Positions 58,690 to 64,000 of a stretch of DNA of 64,000 bases are shown here, piece after piece. The position numbers and the translations under genes are program-made. The stretch is taken from contig NZ_CP085167.1 of NCBI RefSeq assembly GCF_022788715.1, positions 3,283,501 through 3,347,500 on the forward strand, given 5' to 3'. Below the pieces are notes generated by a model. That model was not told the origin of the DNA. It saw only the letters and a program-made list of their open reading frames with translations, and did no database searches. Positions within the stretch are counted from its first letter, which is position 1, and every line of letters starts with the position of its first letter. The stretch comes from Sulfitobacter sp. DSM 110093. Lineage in GTDB: Bacteria > Pseudomonadota > Alphaproteobacteria > Rhodobacterales > Rhodobacteraceae.

Positions 58690-60011
58690 CACAGCGCCGC
58701 AATCATGTGAAAGAAGGTGCCCGTGGCACGTCCGCCGCCCGCGAACTCACGCACCGAACCGGTCTCGGGCACCTCAAGGTCATTGGCGTCGGTGATCCGG
58801 GCCAGCGGGGCGTCGGGCTCGGCAAGGATCGTGGCATAGTGGAACTCATGGCCCCGCAATTCGGCCCGCGCCGAATAACCGGGGATCGGCGCGTTGAGGT
58901 CGGCCTGACGGTAGCCCAGATGCATTTTGCGCTTGGCAAAGGATGTCTCCAGCCCCAAGAGGCCCACCATCTCGTGCCGCGTGCCTTCTTTGTCGATGAT
59001 GCCTGCACCCATCGCCATATAGCCCCCGCATTCCCCGTGCACGGGGCGGGTTTCGGCAAAGTCGCGCAGCCCTTTGCGGAAGTGCGCAGCGGCGGCGAGT
59101 TTCCCTGCATGAAGCTCAGGATAGCCGCCGGGCAGCCAGCAGCAGTCGGCGCTGTCGTCGGGGGTTTCATCCGCCAGCGGGGAGAAGGGCAGAATCTCAG
59201 CCCCCGCCGCGCGCCATCCCGCCAGCAAATGCGGATAGACAAAGGCAAAGGCATTGTCCTGCGCCAGCGCGATGCGCTGTCCGGGCGGGGTGATCTTTGC
59301 GGGCGCGGGCGGGTTCTGCAAGGTGCCCCGCGCGGCGGCCCGAAGCGCGGGGATATCGACATGCGCGGCGACGAAGGCTGCGGCCTGCCCCAACAAATCT
59401 GGCAAGTTCTCCTGCTCTCCCGCCTGCACCAACCCGAGGTGGCGCTCGGGCATTTCGATCTCAACCCGACGCGGCAGGGCACCCAATACCTTGATGCCCA
59501 CAGCCTCCATCCCCGCGCGGACCAATGTCTCGTGCCGGGGGGAGGCGACGCGGTTCAGCACCACGCCCGCCAGTTCCACATCGGGTCGCATTTCCCGAAA
59601 GCCAAGCGCCGTGGCCGCGACCGATTGCGCCGCCCCCGACACGTCGAGCACCAGCACCACCGGCCAGCCCATCAGCGCCGCGACATCCGCGCTCGCCCCA
59701 TTGCCACAGGCACCCGGTTTGGCCACACCGTCAAACAGCCCCATCGACCCTTCGCCAAGGATCAACTCGGCCCCATCGGCATTGCCAACCAGCCCTTCGA
59801 TCCGCGCGCGGTCCATCGACCAACTGTCGAGGTTGAAAGACGCCCGCCCCGACGCCGCCGTGTGAAAGGCCGGATCGATGTAATCCGGGCCGCTTTTGAA
59901 CGGCTGCACCGCGACACCTTCGGCACGCAGCGCGGCCAGCAGGCCCAGCATTAGGGTCGTCTTTCCGGTGCCGGAGGCGGGGGCGGAAATCAGTAGGCCG
60001 GGGGGGATCAT
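58689..60011 (-). CDS. cobB: Hydrogenobyrinic acid a,c-diamide synthase CobB
   Basis: A 440-residue ATP-dependent amidotransferase. The N-terminal P-loop-like [20 protein letters not shown] binds ATP. The C-terminal glutaminase domain carries C328 ([11 protein letters not shown]). The family block [14 protein letters not shown] is complete. It amidates side chains a and c before cobalt insertion by CobNST in the aerobic pathway. It overlaps cobM (ATGA) and cobA (TGATG). Confidence 0.94.
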   Translation of the reverse strand: MIPPGLLISAPASGTGKTTLMLGLLAALRAEGVAVQPFKSGPDYIDPAFHTAASGRASFNLDSWSMDRARIEGLVGNADGAELILGEGSMGLFDGVAKPGACGNGASADVAALMGWPVVLVLDVSGAAQSVAATALGFREMRPDVELAGVVLNRVASPRHETLVRAGMEAVGIKVLGALPRRVEIEMPERHLGLVQAGEQENLPDLLGQAAAFVAAHVDIPALRAAARGTLQNPPAPAKITPPGQRIALAQDNAFAFVYPHLLAGWRAAGAEILPFSPLADETPDDSADCCWLPGGYPELHAGKLAAAAHFRKGLRDFAETRPVHGECGGYMAMGAGIIDKEGTRHEMVGLLGLETSFAKRKMHLGYRQADLNAPIPGYSARAELRGHEFHYATILAEPDAPLARITDANDLEVPETGSVREFAGGGRATGTFFHMIAAL

Positions 60012-60793
60012 GAGGAGGTCTCCGGAAAGCGCGGTTCGGCCCCGACGGGGCGGAAGCGGCGGTCATAGTCGGCAGCGTAAAGGCGGCTTTCGCCGAAATC
60101 CTCAGCGCCAAGGGCATGGCCCACGAGGATCAGCGCGGTGCGGGCCATCTCTTCGCCCACTTCGGTGCGCAAAGTCGAAAGCGTCGCTTTGACGATGCGC
60201 TGATCGGGCCAGCTTGCGCGCCAGACCACGGCGACAGGGCAGTCAGCACCGTAATGCGGGGTCAGGTCTTCGACGACTTTATCCAGAACATGGACCGACA
60301 GATGGATGGCCAGCGTCGCCCCGGTGCGCGCGAAATTGGCGAGTGTCTCCTCTTCGGGCATCGCGGTGGCGCGGCCCGAGGTGCGGGTTAGGATCACCGA
60401 TTGCGCCACGCCCGGCAGGGTCAATTCGGCGCCCAACTCAGCCGCTGCGGCGGCAAATGACGGCACCCCCGGCGTCACGTCATAAGCGATGCCCATCTCG
60501 CGCAGACGGCGCAGCTGTTCACCCATCGCCGACCAGACCGACAGATCGCCAGAATGCAGCCGCGCCACGTCATGCCCTGCGGCATCGGCGGCGGCGATTT
60601 CTTCCATGATGTCGTCCAGCGACAGCCGCGCGGTGTTGACGATCCGCGCGCCTTCGGGGCAATGGCTCAGCAGCGCTTCGGGCACCAGCGATCCGGCATA
60701 GAGGCAGACGGGACAGGCCGCGATCAGGTCGCGCCCGCGCAGGGTGATGAGATCCGCCGCCCCCGGGCCTGCTCCGATGAAATGTACAGTCAC
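60008..60793 (-). CDS. cobM: Precorrin-4 C11-methyltransferase CobM
   Basis: A 261-residue methyltransferase that methylates precorrin-4 at C11 to give precorrin-5. [18 protein letters not shown] and [17 protein letters not shown] are hallmarks, with [12 protein letters not shown] and the [20 protein letters not shown] block following. The start is a GTG that overlaps the cobE stop (GTGA). Length is standard. Confidence 0.94.
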   Translation of the reverse strand: MTVHFIGAGPGAADLITLRGRDLIAACPVCLYAGSLVPEALLSHCPEGARIVNTARLSLDDIMEEIAAADAAGHDVARLHSGDLSVWSAMGEQLRRLREMGIAYDVTPGVPSFAAAAAELGAELTLPGVAQSVILTRTSGRATAMPEEETLANFARTGATLAIHLSVHVLDKVVEDLTPHYGADCPVAVVWRASWPDQRIVKATLSTLRTEVGEEMARTALILVGHALGAEDFGESRLYAADYDRRFRPVGAEPRFPETSS

Positions 60794-61167
60794 GGTGTTT
60801 TTCCTTTCGTCTCGGCAATCGCCGCTGTGGCCATGGCATCGCCTGAAACGACGCGCTCGGCAACCAATACGGCCCCCGGCCCGGCAGCGGCCAGTGCGGC
60901 GGCTTCCGAGAGTGACCCGGTGCCGAAACGGTCTTCGATCCGCGCTGATTGCGTGGGTGTGATCATGCGGGCCAAATCCTCGGTGGTGATACCCAGCCCC
61001 GGCACGCCCAATTCTTGGGCAAAGTCGCGAAACACGGTTGCGCGGGCCTTCGCCGCCTCGGTCACCAGCGCGTCAATCTTAAGGCCGTCGGGGTTTGCCC
61101 GTGCCAGCGCATCGCGCAATGACGCCACGCTTGCCGCGCCCCGAAATCCGATCCCGGCCATCCTCAT
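60790..61167 (-). CDS. cobE: CobE/CbiG C-terminal-like protein
   Basis: A 125-residue protein of the CobE family, homologous to the C-terminal domain of CbiG. The blocks [19 protein letters not shown] and [20 protein letters not shown] are typical. Its precise role in aerobic cobalamin synthesis is not established. The ATG at 61167 is chosen because it forms the usual ATGA overlap with the cobL stop and has GGAG upstream; an ATG five codons earlier is also open. Confidence 0.85.
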   Translation of the reverse strand: MRMAGIGFRGAASVASLRDALARANPDGLKIDALVTEAAKARATVFRDFAQELGVPGLGITTEDLARMITPTQSARIEDRFGTGSLSEAAALAAAGPGAVLVAERVVSGDAMATAAIAETKGKTP

Positions 61168-62345
61168 AGTGTCACGCTCCATTGTACGACGGGCCGCAGC
61201 GGCTGCCAGCCACGCATCGTGCCCAGCGGTGCGGCCTGTGCCAGTTCGATCCGCAAAAGACTGCCGCCATGCGCCGCGTGAAGCTGCGCCAAAAGCGCTT
61301 CGGTTTCCAGCGTTACCCCATTGGCGACCAGCCGCGTGCCCGCTGGTAGCGCAGGCAGCAGGGCAGCGTAAAGCGCCGCGTTGCCGCCACCGCCGACGAA
61401 GACCACGTCAGGCAAGGGATGCCCCGCCCAGACATCAGGCGCGCGGCCATGGGCGACCTGCATACGCGCGGTCAGGCCGAAATCCACGATATTGCGGGTG
61501 ATGTTCCCTACCCGCGTGGCGTGTTGTTCAAAGGCGATGGCGTGGCCGCCGGCGAGACAGAACTCGACCGAGACCGAACCACTCCCCGCACCGATGTCCC
61601 ACAGCAAATCGCCGGGCCGGGGGGCGAGGGCCGACAGCGTCAGCGCCCGCACTGGTGCTTTGGTGATTTGCCCGTCGCTGGCAAAGCTGTCATCCGGCAT
61701 GCCGGGCGCGCGCGGCAGGCCGATGCCTTCGGGCAGGTCCACCCCAACGGCCACGGGGGCTTGCACATCCGTCAGATCAAACCCATCCGCCTGTACCGCG
61801 CGCAGCCGCGCATCGGGGCCGCCCAGCCGTTCGGCCACATGCAACGTGGCCGCGCCAGCGCCATGTGCGCAGAGGAACTCTGCCAGCGCCGCAGGGGCAG
61901 CTCCATCACGCAGCAGACAGATCATCCGCCCTTTGGGACGCAACGTACCGCGCAATTGCGCCAGCGGTGCCGCGTGCAGACCGTGGCAGCTGACCTCCTC
62001 CAACCGCCAGCCAAGCGCATTGGCTACCAGCGAGAATGTTGAAGGCGCGGGCAGGCTGCGCCATTCGTCGGGGCCCAATGCGCCGACGATGCTGCCGCCC
62101 GCGCCAAACCAAAAGGGATCGCCTGAGACCAGCATCGCCACGCGCTTGCCCCGCTCGGCCAGCACTGGCTCAACCGAAAAAGGCACCGGCCAAGCCCGCC
62201 CGCGCGTGCCTGCGTCTGCCCGCTCTAGGTGACGTGGCCCGCCAAAGATTACCTCAGCCCCAGCCAGTGCCGCGCGGCTTGCCGGGGGCAAGGCATCCGC
62301 GCTATCGTCGGGCATTCCGATGATGCTGAGCCAAGGGTTACCCAC
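61164..62345 (-). CDS. cobL: Precorrin-6B C5,15-methyltransferase (decarboxylating) CobL
   Basis: A 393-residue fusion of CbiE-like (about 1-190) and CbiT-like (about 210-393) methyltransferases. The N-terminal WLSIIGMPDD and MLVSGDPFWFG blocks and the C-terminal LLWDIGAGSGSVSVE motif mark the two domains. The start is taken as GTG at 62345, needed to include the conserved WLSIIG strand. Then only one base separates it from the divergent cobK start. It is the first gene of the minus-strand run cobL-E-M-B-A-DUF1636-F. Confidence 0.9.
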   Translation of the reverse strand: MGNPWLSIIGMPDDSADALPPASRAALAGAEVIFGGPRHLERADAGTRGRAWPVPFSVEPVLAERGKRVAMLVSGDPFWFGAGGSIVGALGPDEWRSLPAPSTFSLVANALGWRLEEVSCHGLHAAPLAQLRGTLRPKGRMICLLRDGAAPAALAEFLCAHGAGAATLHVAERLGGPDARLRAVQADGFDLTDVQAPVAVGVDLPEGIGLPRAPGMPDDSFASDGQITKAPVRALTLSALAPRPGDLLWDIGAGSGSVSVEFCLAGGHAIAFEQHATRVGNITRNIVDFGLTARMQVAHGRAPDVWAGHPLPDVVFVGGGGNAALYAALLPALPAGTRLVANGVTLETEALLAQLHAAHGGSLLRIELAQAAPLGTMRGWQPLRPVVQWSVTL

Positions 62346-62346
62346 T

Positions 62347-63093
62347 ATGCGCGTCCTTCTTTTGGGTGGCACCACCGAAGCCAGCGCCCTGGCGCGCGCC
62401 TTGGTCAAGGCCGAGATCGACGCCGTGTTTTCCTATGCCGGACGCACCGACAGCCCGGTGGCCCAGCCCCTGCCCACCCGCGTCGGCGGGTTCGGCGGCG
62501 TGGCCGGGCTGGTGGCCTACCTCAAGGCCGAGGCGATCACGCATGTCGTCGACGCCACCCATCCCTTTGCTGCGGGCATGAGCAACAATGCCTTTGTCGC
62601 CTGCGCCCGACAAGACCTGCCGCTGGTGCGGTTCGAGCGCCCCCCGTGGGAGCCGCAGGTGGGCGACGATTGGACCTTCGTGCCTGACATCACCGATCTG
62701 CCCGCCGCCCTGCCCGACAGCCCGGCGCGGGTGTTTCTGGCCATCGGCAAGCAGCAACTGGCGCTCTTTGCCGCGAAACCGCAACACCGCTACCTGCTGC
62801 GCCTCGTCGATCCGCCGCAGGGTCCGCTGCCGCTGCCGCGGGCGACGGTGGTGCTGGCGCGGGGTCCGTTCGACGTGGCGGGCGATACCGCATTGATGCA
62901 GACCCATGCGATCACCCATGTGGTCGCCAAAAACGCCGGAGGCTCCGGCGCGCGGGCCAAGCTGGATGCCGCCCGCGCGCTTGGCCTGCCGGTGATCTTG
63001 GCCGACCGGCCCGACCTGCCGGGCGAGGTGGCTGCCAATGATGTGACCGAAGTGATGCATTGGCTACATCATACCGCGCTGCGCGGCGTATAG
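62347..63093 (+). CDS. cobK: Precorrin-6A reductase CobK
   Basis: A 248-residue NADPH-dependent reductase that makes precorrin-6B. Hallmarks are MRVLLLGGTTEASALARAL, VDATHPFAAGMSNNA and VVAKNAGGSGARAKLDAAR. AAGGG lies nine bases before the ATG. It is the only plus-strand gene of the cobalamin region, squeezed between cobL (start-to-start gap one base) and cobJ (25-base 3' overlap). Its promoter must lie inside cobL. Confidence 0.93.
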   Translation: MRVLLLGGTTEASALARALVKAEIDAVFSYAGRTDSPVAQPLPTRVGGFGGVAGLVAYLKAEAITHVVDATHPFAAGMSNNAFVACARQDLPLVRFERPPWEPQVGDDWTFVPDITDLPAALPDSPARVFLAIGKQQLALFAAKPQHRYLLRLVDPPQGPLPLPRATVVLARGPFDVAGDTALMQTHAITHVVAKNAGGSGARAKLDAARALGLPVILADRPDLPGEVAANDVTEVMHWLHHTALRGV

Positions 63094-63803
63094 ACATAGC
63101 GTCCGACCCGGCGCGTCGCGGAATTGCCGACGATTACGACAGTCCGCATATCCGCCATTTCAGGTGTGGCTTCGCCCAATGTGACGGTTTTGAACGCCTC
63201 TTCGGGCGTGGTCACGGCGCGGGCAAAGGTGATCAGCCGATCTGGCCCGCATTCGGCCCGCAGAATGTCCAGCGCTTCGGCGAATTGATGCGGCCGCGAC
63301 TTGCTGCGTGGGTTGTAGAAGGCCATGGCGAAATCCGCCCGCGCGGCCATGCGCAGACGGTGCTCGACCATCGTCCAAGGCTTAAGATTATCACTAAGGT
63401 TGATCGCACAGAAATCATGACCCAAGGGGGCGCCAAGCCGCGCTGCCGCCGCCAGCATCGCTGTGATACCGGGCAGCACGCGAATGTCGACACTCTCAAA
63501 CGCCGGGTCACGCTCCACCGCCTCGAACACCGCCGAGGCCATGGCAAAGACGCCCGGATCGCCCGAAGACACCACCACCACCCGCGCGCCTGCTTGCGCC
63601 AATTGCAGCGCATGGGTCGCGCGGTCCAACTCCACTCGGTTGTCGCTGGGGTGCAGCGTCAGCCCTTCGCGCGGGGCGACGCGGGCGACGTAGGGGATAT
63701 AGCCGATGACATCGGTGGCCTGCGCCAACGCCTCGGTCACCTCGGGCGTTACCAATGTGTCGTCACCGGGGCCGAGGCCCGCAATATAGAGAATGCCGCT
63801 CAT
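63069..63803 (-). CDS. cobJ: Precorrin-3B C17-methyltransferase CobJ
   Basis: A 244-residue ring-contracting methyltransferase that forms precorrin-4. The N-terminal ILYIAGLGPGDDTLVTPEV loop and VVSSGDPGVFAMASAVFE are typical; AMAFYNPRSKSRPHQ is the C17-specific block. The start overlaps the cobI stop (ATGA). The 3' end overlaps cobK by 25 bases. The ATG at 63803 is preferred over a longer open frame. Confidence 0.94.
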   Translation of the reverse strand: MSGILYIAGLGPGDDTLVTPEVTEALAQATDVIGYIPYVARVAPREGLTLHPSDNRVELDRATHALQLAQAGARVVVVSSGDPGVFAMASAVFEAVERDPAFESVDIRVLPGITAMLAAAARLGAPLGHDFCAINLSDNLKPWTMVEHRLRMAARADFAMAFYNPRSKSRPHQFAEALDILRAECGPDRLITFARAVTTPEEAFKTVTLGEATPEMADMRTVVIVGNSATRRVGRYVYTPRSAV

Positions 63804-64000
63804 GTCTCCGCCTCCGGTCTGCGGCCTTGGCCATGGACCAAGACGATCGCGAAATAGGGGCAATCGTCGTCCGCCACGTCAGAGAGTTTCGCCACCCGCT
63901 GATCGGGCATCGTGCCACGCTCCACCAGCCATGCATCGTCCAGCTTGCCCGCCGCCGCCAGCGCGCGGCGCACGGTTGGCAGGTTGCGGCCCGTCTTCAT
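63800..64000 (-). CDS. cobI: Precorrin-2 C20-methyltransferase CobI, 3' part only
   Basis: The last 66 codons of a gene that runs off the right edge. The segment MKTGRNLPTVRRALAAAGKL followed by WLVERGTMP matches the C-terminal part of CobI, and the end reads FAIVLVHGQGRRPE. The methionine at the edge is probably internal. CobI methylates precorrin-2 at C20 to precorrin-3A, two steps before CobJ. It overlaps cobJ (ATGA). Confidence 0.85.
   Translation of the reverse strand: MKTGRNLPTVRRALAAAGKLDDAWLVERGTMPDQRVAKLSDVADDDCPYFAIVLVHGQGRRPEAET

Noticed and set aside
62300..62400. Cobalamin riboswitch at the cobK/cobL divergence
   Set aside because: The start codons are one base apart, so there is no room for a 200-base riboswitch. 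If one exists it lies upstream of cobI, outside the window.

Overview
The window is about 64 kb of densely packed, GC-rich alphaproteobacterial chromosome. Gene content points to the Rhodobacterales, Roseobacter group, of a Sulfitobacter-like type: a SoeABC cytoplasmic sulfite dehydrogenase beside a MocR/TauR-like regulator, the aerobic (late cobalt insertion) CobIJMFKLB cobalamin pathway, a separate MnmD and MnmC-type oxidoreductase, a YhhQ queuosine-precursor transporter, and short intergenic gaps with many ATGA or GTGA gene overlaps. I see no prophage, insertion sequence, CRISPR array, tRNA or rRNA gene.

Layout. 1-6 kb: 5'-truncated MocR-type regulator, the tail of a broken acetate kinase gene, and soeABC. 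6-19 kb: housekeeping genes (dapA, lytic transglycosylase, EamA permease, mnmD with a divergent FAD oxidoreductase, an OmpA-like lipoprotein, an AraC/MGMT fusion, nth, a PfkB kinase, a GNAT protein, rppH, fadH). 19-30 kb: zntB, a LysR regulator, zapE, folC-accD, a CPBP protease, ilvD with an overlapping lipoprotein gene, two small unknown genes and a class D beta-lactamase-like gene. 30-38 kb: the gpmI-envC-ctpA operon, a zinc-finger protein, and polA with a small OmdA-like gene. 38-49 kb: a GST, a hydroxypyruvate isomerase-like protein, a DUF1285 gene, a tightly coupled MoxR-DUF58-DUF4159-membrane amidotransferase-like operon, a metal-permease/DUF1007 pair and yaaA. 49-57 kb: recQ, yggT, a thioesterase, an MFS-mepA-lipoprotein operon, yhhQ and arfB. 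57-64 kb: cobalamin biosynthesis, running off the right edge inside cobI.

How genes work together. soeABC would oxidise sulfite released by organosulfonate breakdown. The ackA scar directly in front of soeA suggests that a larger taurine/sulfoacetaldehyde block (regulator, xsc, ackA, soeABC) has been deleted internally. The gpmI-envC-ctpA, Slt and MepA proteins serve peptidoglycan turnover and division. The cob genes form two minus-strand runs, cobI-cobJ and cobL-E-M-B-A-DUF1636-F, interrupted by cobK on the opposite strand. The MoxR operon resembles the poorly understood Bat/MoxR systems.

The most unusual non-genic signal is in the 331-base gap before arfB. It holds a Shine-Dalgarno sequence complementary over 16 bases to the alphaproteobacterial 16S rRNA 3' end, an 18-codon ORF, several hairpins including a GCAA-capped one, and a C-rich anti-Shine-Dalgarno-like stretch. 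This could be a small RNA, a small-protein gene, or a leader controlling the ribosome-rescue gene arfB.
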